The notes under the pieces were generated by a model, which was not told where the DNA came from, did no database searches, and saw only the letters and a program-made list of their open reading frames with translations. Position numbers and translations under genes: made by a program. Positions 25,533 to 33,946 of a stretch of DNA of 64,000 bases are shown here, in pieces; position 1 is the stretch's first letter, and the number at the start of each line of letters is the position of its first letter. The DNA is from Streptomyces griseosporeus (GTDB taxonomy: Bacteria; Actinomycetota; Actinomycetes; Streptomycetales; Streptomycetaceae): the NCBI RefSeq assembly GCF_014656055.1, contig NZ_BNBR01000008.1, positions 305,110 to 369,109 on the forward strand, read 5' to 3'.

Positions 25533-26398
25533 TGACGACCGGAACCGTCCTCGGCAAGCCCCCCGCCCTCACGCCGCTGCTGGCGCGCGGGGCGCTGCTG
25601 TCCCCGTTCAAGCGGCCCCGCCCGGACGCGCCCTTCCCCCGCACCCGCCTGGTCCTGCCCGGCCTGCGGGTCGACCTCGCGCGGCTCTCCGCCTACGAAC
25701 GGGTCTGCGGCTTCGCCACCGGCGAGGACGCCCTCCCGCTCACCTACCCGCACGTCCTCGGCTTCCCGCTCGCCATGCGGCTGATGAGCGGCCGGGACTT
25801 CCCGCTGCCGCTGCTCGGCCTGGTCCACACGTCGATCGGGATCCGCAGGCACCGCGCCCTCCCGGCGACGGGCACCTACGAACTCGCCGTGCGCGTCGAC
25901 CGGTTGGCACCGCACCGGCGGGGCACGGAGGCGGCCGTCGTCACCGAGCTGCGGGACGCGGGGACGGGGCGGGTCGTCTGGGAGTCGACGAGCACCTATC
26001 TGGCGCGGCACCGCACGGCCGGCGAGCACTCCGGGGCGCCCGTGCCCGGCCCGCAGGCCCCGTCACCGCTGCCCGCCGTCGCGGAGTGGCGGCCCGGCGC
26101 CGACCTCGGCCGCCGCTACGGCGCCGTCTCGGGCGACCGCAACCCCATCCACCTGCACCCGCTCACCGCCCGCCTGTTCGGCTTCCCGAGGGCCATCGCG
26201 CACGGCATGTGGACGGTGGCCCGCTGCCTGGCCGCGCACGGCAGCCCCGAAGCGGCCGTCGTGCGGGCCGAGTTCAGGGCACCGGTACCGCTGCCGGCGA
26301 CGGTGGTGTACGCGGCGGACGCCTCGGGCCGCTTCGAGCTGCGCTCATCCGACGGCCGCACCCACCTGACCGGCAGCGTGACGACCGCACCGGCCTGA
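25532..26398 (+). CDS. MaoC-family (R)-hydroxyacyl dehydratase
   Basis: A 288-residue double hot-dog protein. The C-terminal hot-dog has the hydratase 2 motif: YGAVSGDRNPIHLHPLTARLFGFPRAIAHGMW, with the catalytic Asp and His (D-x-NPIH). The N-terminal half (about 40-160) is a degenerate partner domain. It starts within the stop codon of the FabG4-type gene, so the two enzymes are translationally coupled and probably act in sequence on long acyl chains. It converges with the TetR gene, with 14 bp between stops. Confidence 0.9.
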   Translation: MTTGTVLGKPPALTPLLARGALLSPFKRPRPDAPFPRTRLVLPGLRVDLARLSAYERVCGFATGEDALPLTYPHVLGFPLAMRLMSGRDFPLPLLGLVHTSIGIRRHRALPATGTYELAVRVDRLAPHRRGTEAAVVTELRDAGTGRVVWESTSTYLARHRTAGEHSGAPVPGPQAPSPLPAVAEWRPGADLGRRYGAVSGDRNPIHLHPLTARLFGFPRAIAHGMWTVARCLAAHGSPEAAVVRAEFRAPVPLPATVVYAADASGRFELRSSDGRTHLTGSVTTAPA

Positions 26399-26412
26399 CC
26401 GGCGACGCGACG

Positions 26413-27057
26413 TCACGGTGCCGGCGGTGACCAGGCCCGGCCCGCCATGAGGGAGCCGAGGCCCGCCCACGCGAAGTTCATCAGTGTGGCCGCGGCCTGC
26501 CGGGCGCCGACGCCGTCGCCGGTGTTGGCCCAGGCGGCGAGCGACTCGGCGGCACCGACGAGGGCCTCGGCGAGCCCGGCGACCTCGTGGTCGGCGAGGT
26601 CGGGGTTGCGGTGGGCCTCCCGCGCGGCGACGGCGATCAGCCGCGTGACGAACGTGACGATCTCCGCCCGCATCGCGGTGACCTCGGCGGCGAACGGCTC
26701 GCCGTGGGTGCGGGCGTGGAGGTGCAGCACGGACCAGGCGTCGGGGTGCCGCGCGGTGTGCGTGAAGAATGCCAGCAGCCCGTCCCACAGCCGCCGGTCG
26801 GCGGGCTGGTCCAGCCGCACGGCCGTGCGCACGGCCTCGGTGAGCGCGGCGGCCTCACGGCGGATGACGGCGAGGAAGAGGTCGTCCTTGGAGTTCAGGT
26901 ACAGATACACGAGCGGCTTCGAGACGCCCGCGAGTTCCGCGATGTCGTCCATCGAGGCCGCCATGTACCCGCGCTGCCCGAAGATCCGTACGGCCGCGTC
27001 CAGCATCTGCTGCTCACGGACGGCCCGCGGCATCCGCTTGGTCTTCACAGCACCCAT
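26413..27057 (-). CDS. TetR-family transcriptional regulator
   Basis: A 214-residue TetR protein. The N-terminal helix-turn-helix (about residues 10-60) reads REQQMLDAAVRIFGQRGYMAASMDDIAELAGVSKPLVYLYLNSKDDLF, given here as the family's standard pattern rather than an operator clue. The C-terminal domain is helical and alanine-rich, with no identified ligand. ATG 27057 lacks a clear ribosome site. Its position next to the FabG4/MaoC genes makes it the leading candidate for the TTACCG boxes at 23996-24171 (inference). Confidence 0.88.
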   Translation of the reverse strand: MGAVKTKRMPRAVREQQMLDAAVRIFGQRGYMAASMDDIAELAGVSKPLVYLYLNSKDDLFLAVIRREAAALTEAVRTAVRLDQPADRRLWDGLLAFFTHTARHPDAWSVLHLHARTHGEPFAAEVTAMRAEIVTFVTRLIAVAAREAHRNPDLADHEVAGLAEALVGAAESLAAWANTGDGVGARQAAATLMNFAWAGLGSLMAGRAWSPPAP

Positions 27058-27071
27058 GAGGGCAAGGGTAG

Positions 27072-27368
27072 TTAGGACGCTCCCTGCGCGCGGGCCGCGT
27101 CGTCCGCCACGTCCTCCTGGCTGCGGTTGGCGTCCAGGTTGGCCTTGACCCGGTCGACCTTCTGGACGATCTGCTCGGAGGCGCGGTCGCGCTCCTTGCG
27201 CAGCACCACGAAGCTGATCGGGGCGGAGATCACCAGCGACAGCAGCAGCACCCACATGCCGTTGGAGGCGCCGAGGCCGCGCGGGACGACGCCGGAGTAG
27301 ACGAGGCCCCAGACGACCACGAGGCAGCCCACGAAGATCCCGAGGCGCATCAGCGTGTAGCGGAGCAT
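27072..27368 (-). CDS. Small membrane protein (DUF4229 type)
   Basis: A 98-residue protein with two membrane helices (about residues 5-25 and 36-55) and a charged C-terminal tail (RKERDRASEQIVQKVDRVKANLD). The pattern RLGIFVGCLVVVWGLVYSGV followed by a second helix and RKERD fits DUF4229, a family widespread near mqn genes in actinobacteria. ATG 27368 begins the conserved part; an upstream in-frame extension is poor. Function unknown. Confidence 0.8.
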   Translation of the reverse strand: MLRYTLMRLGIFVGCLVVVWGLVYSGVVPRGLGASNGMWVLLLSLVISAPISFVVLRKERDRASEQIVQKVDRVKANLDANRSQEDVADDAARAQGAS

Positions 27369-27467
27369 CGCAATCCACTCTTCCGATCGAAAAGGCGGCA
27401 CAAAAGGGTCAGCATCCAGTGAAGCACGCGCTGCCGCCGATCTTGCGCCGGGGTACGGACGGCCGCC

Positions 27468-27992
27468 TCAGCCCAGCGGCAGCAGCATGATCACGTCGTC
27501 GCGGTCGTCGCCCGGCGCCACGCGGATCGCGCCCGGGATGCGGCCGACCTCCTTGTAGCCGCAGGAGCCGTAGAACCGCTCCAGGCCGAGGCCGCCGCGG
27601 CAGGTCAGCCGGATCGCCTCGATGCCGTCGAGGCCGCGGGCCGCGTCCTCGGCGGCGGCCAGCAGGTCACGGCCGTAGCCCTTGCCCTGGTGACGCGGGT
27701 GCACCATGACGGTGTACAGCCACAGCCAGTGGGTCATCAGCCGGTGCGTGTTGAGGGTGAGGAACGCGGTCGCGGCCACCTTTCCCTGCTCGTCGTGACC
27801 GACGAGGAGCCGGGTGCGTCCCTCCGCCATCGCCGCGAAGTGCTTCACCAGCTCCGGCCGGATCGCCTCCGGTGTCACCGGCGGCACGAAGCCGACGGCG
27901 CCTCCCGCGTTGGAGACGTCCGCCCACAGGTCGAGGATGCCGTCGCGCAGCTCGGGGGTGACGGCCGGGTCAAAGGTGAAAGTAAGGGCCAC
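27468..27992 (-). CDS. GNAT family N-acetyltransferase
   Basis: A 174-residue acetyltransferase. The acetyl-CoA motif is VMVHPRHQGKGYGRDLLAAAED, followed by IRLTCRGGLGLERFYGSCGYKEVGRI, the usual GNAT C-terminal pattern with FYxxxGY. GTG 27992 is used; no better start is in frame. It lies 16 bp downstream of udgX on the same strand, so the two are likely co-transcribed. Substrate not identifiable. Confidence 0.88.
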   Translation of the reverse strand: MALTFTFDPAVTPELRDGILDLWADVSNAGGAVGFVPPVTPEAIRPELVKHFAAMAEGRTRLLVGHDEQGKVAATAFLTLNTHRLMTHWLWLYTVMVHPRHQGKGYGRDLLAAAEDAARGLDGIEAIRLTCRGGLGLERFYGSCGYKEVGRIPGAIRVAPGDDRDDVIMLLPLG

Positions 27993-28008
27993 CGGGGCAT
28001 CGTAGCCC

Positions 28009-28656
28009 TTACGCCAGGGCGCGTGCCGCTGTTTCCAGATCGTGGACGAGGCCCTCGTACGCCGTCTCGCGGTCGTCCGCCCGCAGCACGGACGACGGGT
28101 GCACGGTCGGTACGAGCCGCTCCTGGCGCCCGTGGATCTCCCGCTCCAGCACGGTGCCGCGCACCTCGGTGACCCGGAACGAGCTGCCCAGCAGCGCCTT
28201 GCCCGCGGTCGCGCCGAGCACCACGATCAGATCCGGCTCCACCAGGGCCAGCTCGGCGGCCAGCCAGGGGCCGCACGCCGTCATCTCCCGCAGCGTCGGC
28301 GCCTTGTGGATGCGCCGCTTCTTCGGCTCGGCCTGCGTGAACTTGAAGTGCTTGACCGCGTTGGTGACGTACGCCTCGGCCGGGTCGATCCCGGCGTCCG
28401 CGAGCGCCCGGTCGAGCAGCTTCCCGGCGGGCCCCACGAAGGGCCTGCCCTGCCGGTCCTCCTGGTCGCCGGGCTGCTCCCCGACGAGCATCACGCGCGC
28501 GTGGGCGTCCCCGGAACCGAAGACGGTCTGGGTGGCGGCGCGGTGCAGCGGGCAGCCGCGACAGCCGGCGGCGGCTTCGCGCAGCGCCGGGAGTCCACCG
28601 CGCTCGGGGACGAACGGCGCCGCGTCGTACTGGTCCTCGGGGGCCTGTGCGGGCAT
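28009..28656 (-). CDS. udgX: UdgX-type uracil-DNA glycosylase that can crosslink to DNA
   Basis: A 215-residue iron-sulfur uracil-DNA glycosylase. It has MLVGEQPGDQED (motif A), NAVKHFKF and the HPSS motif. The diagnostic element is the basic loop KKRRIHKAP, with His117 inside. In Mycobacterium smegmatis UdgX the equivalent loop histidine bonds covalently to the abasic sugar after uracil removal. Cluster ligands appear to be Cys32, Cys35 and Cys128, with a histidine in NAVKH replacing the fourth cysteine of family 4 enzymes. ATG 28656 has no strong ribosome site. A GNAT gene follows on the same strand; no other repair gene is nearby. Confidence 0.9.
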   Translation of the reverse strand: MPAQAPEDQYDAAPFVPERGGLPALREAAAGCRGCPLHRAATQTVFGSGDAHARVMLVGEQPGDQEDRQGRPFVGPAGKLLDRALADAGIDPAEAYVTNAVKHFKFTQAEPKKRRIHKAPTLREMTACGPWLAAELALVEPDLIVVLGATAGKALLGSSFRVTEVRGTVLEREIHGRQERLVPTVHPSSVLRADDRETAYEGLVHDLETAARALA

Positions 28657-28741
28657 ACGCCCCGAGTACCCACCTCAGGGGCGCGGGGAACTGCGCGACC
28701 AGCCCCCACGCACCCGCAGCCGAACGACTACCCGATCCGTC

Positions 28742-29905
28742 TCACACCCGCATGGGCTGCGGAGACTCCCGACGCCCGGCGTCAGGCCCCTCGTACTCCC
28801 GGATGATCTCGTACCGCGTGTTCCGCTCCACCGGCCGGAACCCCGCGTCGCGGATCAGCTCCAGCAGGTCCTCACGGGTCAGCTTGTTCGGCGTGCCGTA
28901 GTTGTCCGCGTCGTGCGTGATCTTGTACTCGACGACCGAGCCGTCCATGTCGTCGGCGCCGTGCTGGAGGGCCAGCTGGGCGGTCTGCACGCCGTGCATG
29001 ACCCAGAAGACCTTCACGTGCGGGACGTTGTCGAACAGCAGCCGCGAGACGGCGAACGTCTTCAGCGCCTCCGCGCCCGTCGCCATCTGCGTGCGCGCCT
29101 GGAGGCGGTTGCGGATCTTGCCGTCCTGCATGTCGACGAAGTCGTGCTGGTAGCGCAGCGGGATGAAGACCTGGAAGCCGCCGGTCTCGTCCTGCAGCTC
29201 GCGCAGCCGCAGCACGTGGTCGACGCGGTGGCGGGGCTCCTCGATGTGGCCGTACAGCATGGTGCAGGGGGTCTTGAGACCCTTCTCGTGCGCCAGGCGG
29301 TGGATGCGGGACCAGTCCTCCCAGTGGGTGCGGTGGTCCACGATGTGCTGGCGGACCTCCCAGTCGAAGATCTCGGCGCCGCCGCCGGTCAGCGACTCCA
29401 GACCGGCGTCGATCAGCTCGTCGAGGATCTCGGACGCCGACAGCCCGGAGATGGTCTCGAAGTGGTGGATCTCCGTGGCGGTGAAGGCCTTGAGCGAGAC
29501 GTTTGGCAGGGCCGCCTTCAGCTCGCGCAGGGACCGCGGGTAGTAGCGCCACGGCAGGTTGGGGTGGAGGCCGTTGACGATGTGCAGCTCGGTGAGGTTC
29601 TCCGACTCCATCGCCTTGGCGAGCTTGACGGCCTCCTCGATGCGCATCGTGTACGCGTCCTTCTCCCCCGGCTTGCGCTGGAAGGAGCAGTAGGCGCAGG
29701 ACGCCGTGCACACGTTGGTCATGTTGAGGTGGCGGTTGACGTTGAAGTGGACGACGTCGCCGTTCTTCCGTGTCCGCACCTCGTGCGCGAGGCCGCCGAG
29801 CCAGGCCAGGTCGTCCGACTCGTACAGCGCGATGCCGTCCTCCCGAGTCAGCCGCTCACCGGAGCGGACCTTCTCCTCCAGCTCGCGCTTGAGTCCGACG
29901 TCCAT
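28742..29905 (-). CDS. mqnE: Aminodeoxyfutalosine synthase (radical SAM)
   Basis: Second enzyme of the futalosine menaquinone route, joining the MqnA product to an adenosyl group from SAM. The 387-residue product has CTASCAYCSF (CxxxCxxC), HIVNGLHPNLPWRYY, TGGGAEIF, TTMLYGH-type text (CTMLYGHIEEP) and VFIPLRYQHDF. It fits the SCO4494 family. ATG 29905 was chosen because GGAGAAAGG lies upstream and the conserved N-terminus starts here; the frame reaches 29983 without further conservation. It is the last gene of the minus-strand operon UbiD - MqnP - UbiX - Lrp - MqnE. Confidence 0.96.
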   Translation of the reverse strand: MDVGLKRELEEKVRSGERLTREDGIALYESDDLAWLGGLAHEVRTRKNGDVVHFNVNRHLNMTNVCTASCAYCSFQRKPGEKDAYTMRIEEAVKLAKAMESENLTELHIVNGLHPNLPWRYYPRSLRELKAALPNVSLKAFTATEIHHFETISGLSASEILDELIDAGLESLTGGGAEIFDWEVRQHIVDHRTHWEDWSRIHRLAHEKGLKTPCTMLYGHIEEPRHRVDHVLRLRELQDETGGFQVFIPLRYQHDFVDMQDGKIRNRLQARTQMATGAEALKTFAVSRLLFDNVPHVKVFWVMHGVQTAQLALQHGADDMDGSVVEYKITHDADNYGTPNKLTREDLLELIRDAGFRPVERNTRYEIIREYEGPDAGRRESPQPMRV

Positions 29906-29943
29906 GCCCACACCTTTCTCCGACAGCACCGCCAACGGTATCC

Positions 29944-30399
29944 CTAGACCTCTTCGGGCAGTTCCCCGACCCGGTTCTCCCACTTGGTGGAGAGCACGAT
30001 GGTGGTACGGGTGCGGGAGACGCCCCGGGTGCCGCTGAGCCGCCGGATGATCTTCTCCAGCCCGTCCACGTCGGAGGCGCGCACCTTGAGCATGAAGGAG
30101 TCGTCGCCGGCGATGAACCAGCAGTCCTCGATCTCGGTGAAGTCCTTCATCCGGCGCGCCACGTCCTCGTGGTCGGCGGCGTCGGAGAGCGAGATGCCGA
30201 TCAGGGCGGTCACGCCGAGGCCCAGCGAGGCCGAGTCCACGGTGGCGCGGTAGCCGGTGATGACACCGGCCGCCTCCAGCCGGTTGATGCGGTCGGTGAC
30301 GCTGGGTCCCGACAGACCGACGAGGCGTCCCAGCTCCGCGTAGGAGGCCCGGCCGTTCTCCCTCAGGGCCTGGATGAGCTGCCTGTCCACCGCGTCCAT
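29944..30399 (-). CDS. Lrp/AsnC-family regulator embedded in the menaquinone operon
   Basis: A 151-residue Lrp/AsnC protein: N-terminal helix-turn-helix (DAVDRQLIQALRENGRASYAELGRLVGLSGPSVTDRI) and a C-terminal RAM domain (about 65-145) that binds small ligands and forms octamers. ATG 30399 begins the family's MDxxDRxL pattern. It lies 58 bp after the UbiX gene and 38 bp before mqnE on the same strand. A regulator placed inside an operon usually controls it, so an amino acid or pathway intermediate may feed back on menaquinone synthesis (inference). Confidence 0.92.
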   Translation of the reverse strand: MDAVDRQLIQALRENGRASYAELGRLVGLSGPSVTDRINRLEAAGVITGYRATVDSASLGLGVTALIGISLSDAADHEDVARRMKDFTEIEDCWFIAGDDSFMLKVRASDVDGLEKIIRRLSGTRGVSRTRTTIVLSTKWENRVGELPEEV

Positions 30400-30457
30400 G
30401 CGATTCGAAGCCTTCCGCTGAAAAGGTCGGGGAATTCGTGAAACGAAGAGGTACTGC

Positions 30458-31126
30458 TCAGTTGCCGCCGCCGCCCAGCTCGCCCTTCCAGCGCCGGTAC
30501 AGCTCGTGCGGGACGCCGGCGGCGTCCAGGACGCGTCCGGCGACGAAGTCCACCAGGTCCTGGATGTGGGTCGCGCCCGCGTAGAAGGCCGGCGAGGCGG
30601 GCACCACGGTCGCGCCCGCGTCGTCCAGCGTGACCAGGTGGCGCAGCGTCTGCCCGTTGAGGGGGGTCTCCCGTACGGCGACGACCAGGCGGCGGCGCTC
30701 CTTGAGCGTGACGCTCGCGGCCCGCTGGAGCAGGTCCTTGGACAGTCCGAGGGCGACACCGGCGACGCACGCGGTCGAGGCGGGCACGATGAGCATGCCC
30801 TTCGTGGCGTACGACCCCGAGGACGGCCCCGCGGCCAGGTCCCCGGCGTTCCAGTACCGCACCGCGCTGACGTCCGCGTCGAAGCTGCCGGGCTTGCCGT
30901 CGGCCCCGCGGGCCAGCCATTCCCGCAGGTCGTCCGCCCAGTGCGCGTCCCGGAAGGAGATGCCGGTCTCGTCCAGCAGGGTGAGCCGCGAGGCCCGGCT
31001 GACGACCAGGTCGACGCTCTCACCGGCGGCGAGCAGCGCCCGCAGCACCGCCGCCGCGTACGGCGTACCGGAGGCTCCGGACACCCCCACGATCCAAGGC
31101 GTGCGCTGCGTTTTCCCTGCGTTCAC
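30458..31126 (-). CDS. UbiX-type flavin prenyltransferase (menaquinone pathway)
   Basis: Makes the prenylated FMN cofactor required by UbiD-type decarboxylases. The 222-residue product has the flavodoxin-like opening WIVGVSGASGTPYAAAVLRAL, the VVSRAS segment, MLIVPASTACVAGVALGLSKDLLQRAASVTLKERRRLVVAVRETPL and TVVPASPAFYAGA. Start is GTG 31126. It is encoded 67 bp after the prenyltransferase gene and serves the UbiD protein at 32093-33544. This gene product is sometimes called MqnM in the futalosine pathway. Confidence 0.95.
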   Translation of the reverse strand: MNAGKTQRTPWIVGVSGASGTPYAAAVLRALLAAGESVDLVVSRASRLTLLDETGISFRDAHWADDLREWLARGADGKPGSFDADVSAVRYWNAGDLAAGPSSGSYATKGMLIVPASTACVAGVALGLSKDLLQRAASVTLKERRRLVVAVRETPLNGQTLRHLVTLDDAGATVVPASPAFYAGATHIQDLVDFVAGRVLDAAGVPHELYRRWKGELGGGGN

Positions 31127-31193
31127 ATCTTGAGCGTACCGGTGCGCGACGGCGGCCTCAGGATCGGCCGCACGTCGGACCGTCAGACCGCCG

Positions 31194-32096
31194 TCAGACC
31201 GTCAGACCCCGCACCAGCAGATCCAGCAGCGCGCACGCGAACAGGGCGATGCCGATGAAGCCGTTGACGCTGAAGAACGCCCTGTTCAGGCGGGACAGGT
31301 CGTGGGGGCGGACGATGCGGTGTTCGTAGACGAACGCGGCCGCGACGATGAGCAGGCCCAGCCAGAAGAACGCGCCCGCGTCCGTGGCCAGGGCGTACCA
31401 GACGAACAGGGCCGTCGTGACGAGGTGGCAGGCGCGGGCGCCCCAGATCGCGGCCGGGATGCCGAAGCGGGCCGGGACCGACATGACGCCGATCTCGCGG
31501 TCGGTCTCGACGTCCTGGCAGGCGTAGATGAGGTCGAAGCCGCCGATCCAGATGCCGACGGCGAGGCCGAGGATGACGGCCGTCCAGGACCATTCGCCGG
31601 TGATCGCCAGCCAGCCGCCGATCGGGCCCATCGCCTGGGCGAGACCGAGGATGGCCTGCGGGAAGTTCGTGAACCGCTTGCCGTACGGGTAGACCACCAT
31701 CGGGACGACCGCGACGGGGGCGAGCGCCAGGCAGAGCGGGTTGAGCAGGGCGGCCGCGCCGAGGAAGACGACGAGCGCGACGAGGGCGCCGGTCCAGGCG
31801 TGGCGCACGCTCATCGCGCCGGTGACCAGCTCGCGGTGGGCGGTGCGCGGGTTCCGGGCGTCGATCTCGCGGTCGATGATCCGGTTGACGGCCATCGCGA
31901 AGGTCCGCAGGCCGACCATGCAGATCGTGACCAGGAGCAGCCGGCCCCAGTGGATGTTCCTGTCCCACTCGTACATCGCGGTGAGGGAGGCGATGTAGGC
32001 GAAGGGCAGGGCGAAGACGGAGTGCTCGATCATCACCAGGCGCAGGAAGGCCTTCGTGCGCCCCGGCTGGGGGATCGCGGCAGAGGCGGAACTCAC
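31194..32096 (-). CDS. mqnP: Menaquinone prenyltransferase (UbiA family)
   Basis: A 300-residue membrane prenyltransferase that attaches the polyprenyl chain to the naphthoate ring precursor in the futalosine route. About eight to nine hydrophobic segments are present. The first Asp-rich motif is NRIIDREIDARNPRTAHR (DxxxD) and the second DLIYACQDVETDREIGVMS. GTG 32096 overlaps the UbiD stop by four bases (GTGA). It belongs to the UbiA-type group next to SCO4490-like decarboxylases rather than to classical MenA, which fits the absence of a DHNA pathway here. Confidence 0.93.
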   Translation of the reverse strand: MSSASAAIPQPGRTKAFLRLVMIEHSVFALPFAYIASLTAMYEWDRNIHWGRLLLVTICMVGLRTFAMAVNRIIDREIDARNPRTAHRELVTGAMSVRHAWTGALVALVVFLGAAALLNPLCLALAPVAVVPMVVYPYGKRFTNFPQAILGLAQAMGPIGGWLAITGEWSWTAVILGLAVGIWIGGFDLIYACQDVETDREIGVMSVPARFGIPAAIWGARACHLVTTALFVWYALATDAGAFFWLGLLIVAAAFVYEHRIVRPHDLSRLNRAFFSVNGFIGIALFACALLDLLVRGLTV

Positions 32097-33544
32097 AGGC
32101 CGTACTCCTTCCAGCGGCGGTCCACCAGGGCCGCCGTCTCCGGGTCGGACTCCACCATGTCCGGCCACCCTCCGTCGCGCGTGTACCCCTCCTCGGGCCA
32201 CTTCCGCGTCGCGTCGATGCCCGCCTTGCCGCCCCAGAACTGCTGGTAGGAGGCGTGGTCGAGGTGGTCGACGGGGCCCTCGACGACCGTGAGGTCGCGG
32301 GCGTAGTCGGTGTTGCCGAGCGCCCGCCAGGCGACCTCGTGCAGGTCGTGCACGTCGCAGTCGGCGTCGACGACCACGATCAGCTTGGTCAGGGACATCA
32401 TGTGCGCGCCCCAGACGGCGTGCATCACCTTCTGGGCGTGCTTGGGGTACTTCTTGTCGATCGAGACGATCGCGCAGTTGTGGAAGCCGCCGGCCTCGGG
32501 CAGGTGGTAGTCGACGATGTCCGGGACGATGATCTTGAGGAGCGGGAGGAAGAAGCGCTCCGTCGCGCGGCCCAGCGGTCCGTCCTCCGTCGGCGGGCGG
32601 CCGACGACGATCGACTGGAGCAGCGGCCGGCGTCGCATCGTCACGCAGTCGATCCGCAGCGCCGGGAACGGCTCCTGCGGCGTGTAGAAGCCGGTGTGGT
32701 CGCCGAAGGGCCCCTCCGGCAGCATCTCGCCGGGCTCCAGCCAGCCCTCCAGGACGACCTCCGCCTGGGCCGGGACCTGGAGCGGGACCGTCTTGCAGTC
32801 GACCATCTCGATCCGCTTGCCCGCGACGAACCCGGCGAACAGGTACTCGTCGATGTCGCCGGGCAGCGGCGCGGTGGAGGCGTAGGTGACGGCGGGGGGG
32901 CAGCCGAAGGCGATGGCGACGGGCAGCCGCTCGCCGCGCCGGGCGGCCACCTGGTAGTGGTTGCGGCTGTCCTTGTGGATCTGCCAGTGCATGCCGATTG
33001 TGCGCTTGTCGTGGCGCTGGAGGCGGTACAGGCCCAGGTTGCGGATGCCGCTCTCCGGGTCCTTGGTGTGGGTCAGGCCCAGGTTGAAGAAGGAGCCGCC
33101 GTCCTTGGGCCAGGTGAACAGCGCGGGCAGCTGGTCCAGGTCCACCTCGTCGCCGTGCAGGACGACCTCCTGCACCGGCGCGTCCTTGACCTTCTTCGGC
33201 GGCACGTGCGCCATCGCGCCCAGCTTGCCGAAGGCCTCGCGCACGCCGACGAACCCGTGCGGCAGCTCGGGCTTCAGCAGCCCGCCGATCTTGTCGGAGA
33301 TCTCGGAGTACGACTTGAGGCCCAGCGCCTTCAGCAGGCGGCGGTCGGTGCCGAAGACGTTCATCGCGAGCGGCATCGCGGACCCGCGGACGTTCTCGAA
33401 CAGCAGCGCCGGGCCGCCGGACTTCTGCACCCGGTCGACGATCTCCCCGACCTCCAGGTACGGATCGACCTCCGCCTTGACGCGCTTGAGGTCGCCTTCG
33501 CGTTCCAGTGCCCTGAGCAGGGAACGAAGATCGTCGTAAGCCAT
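32093..33544 (-). CDS. Menaquinone biosynthesis decarboxylase (UbiD family, SCO4490 type)
   Basis: A 483-residue prenyl-FMN-dependent decarboxylase acting on the prenylated or free naphthoate acid of the futalosine pathway. Typical UbiD text includes GPALLFENVRG, NLGLYRLQRHDKRTIGMHWQIHKD, the substrate loop EGPFGDHTGFYTPQEPFPALRIDCVTMRR and VVVDADCDVHDLHEVAWRALGN. ATG 33544 is the first gene of the five-gene mqn operon, so the promoter lies in 33545-33631, a divergent region of only 87 bp shared with a small membrane protein gene. The product is also referred to as MqnL. Confidence 0.94.
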   Translation of the reverse strand: MAYDDLRSLLRALEREGDLKRVKAEVDPYLEVGEIVDRVQKSGGPALLFENVRGSAMPLAMNVFGTDRRLLKALGLKSYSEISDKIGGLLKPELPHGFVGVREAFGKLGAMAHVPPKKVKDAPVQEVVLHGDEVDLDQLPALFTWPKDGGSFFNLGLTHTKDPESGIRNLGLYRLQRHDKRTIGMHWQIHKDSRNHYQVAARRGERLPVAIAFGCPPAVTYASTAPLPGDIDEYLFAGFVAGKRIEMVDCKTVPLQVPAQAEVVLEGWLEPGEMLPEGPFGDHTGFYTPQEPFPALRIDCVTMRRRPLLQSIVVGRPPTEDGPLGRATERFFLPLLKIIVPDIVDYHLPEAGGFHNCAIVSIDKKYPKHAQKVMHAVWGAHMMSLTKLIVVVDADCDVHDLHEVAWRALGNTDYARDLTVVEGPVDHLDHASYQQFWGGKAGIDATRKWPEEGYTRDGGWPDMVESDPETAALVDRRWKEYGL

Positions 33545-33631
33545 GCGTTCCAGTATCCGGTACGGGCTACTCTGACCCCGTCACCGGGGCCGTCACCGGC
33601 CCGACACCGTCCTCTGGGAGACACCCCGCCC

Positions 33632-33946
33632 ATGCTCAGGTATCTGCCGTTCCTGCTGGTGCTGGCGCTGTGGATCTACGCCTTCATCGACTGCCTGAAC
33701 ACCCCCGAGGAGGAGGTGCGCGGGCTGCCGAAGGTGGTGTGGGTGATCGTGATCCTGCTCTTCGGCGAGGTGCTGGTGGGCCCGGTCGCCTGGCTGGTGG
33801 CCGGGAGGAACCGGGCGCCGCGCGGACCGTCCGGGGGCGGCGCCACCCGCTGGGTCGCGCCCGACGACAACCCCGAGTTCCTGAAGTCCCTGGACAAGGA
33901 CAGGGAGAAGGACAGGGACAGGAAGGACGGGGGCGAGGACGGCTGA
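33632..33946 (+). CDS. Small membrane protein with PLDc_N domain
   Basis: A 104-residue protein with two membrane helices (LRYLPFLLVLALWIYAFIDCL and VWVIVILLFGEVLVGPVAWLV), the phospholipase-D-nuclease N-terminal pattern found alone in many actinobacteria. The C-terminal tail is highly charged with repeated Lys-Asp/Arg-Glu residues. GGGAG lies upstream of ATG 33632. The stop overlaps the LysR start (TGATG), suggesting co-translation. Function unknown. Confidence 0.82.
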   Translation: MLRYLPFLLVLALWIYAFIDCLNTPEEEVRGLPKVVWVIVILLFGEVLVGPVAWLVAGRNRAPRGPSGGGATRWVAPDDNPEFLKSLDKDREKDRDRKDGGEDG

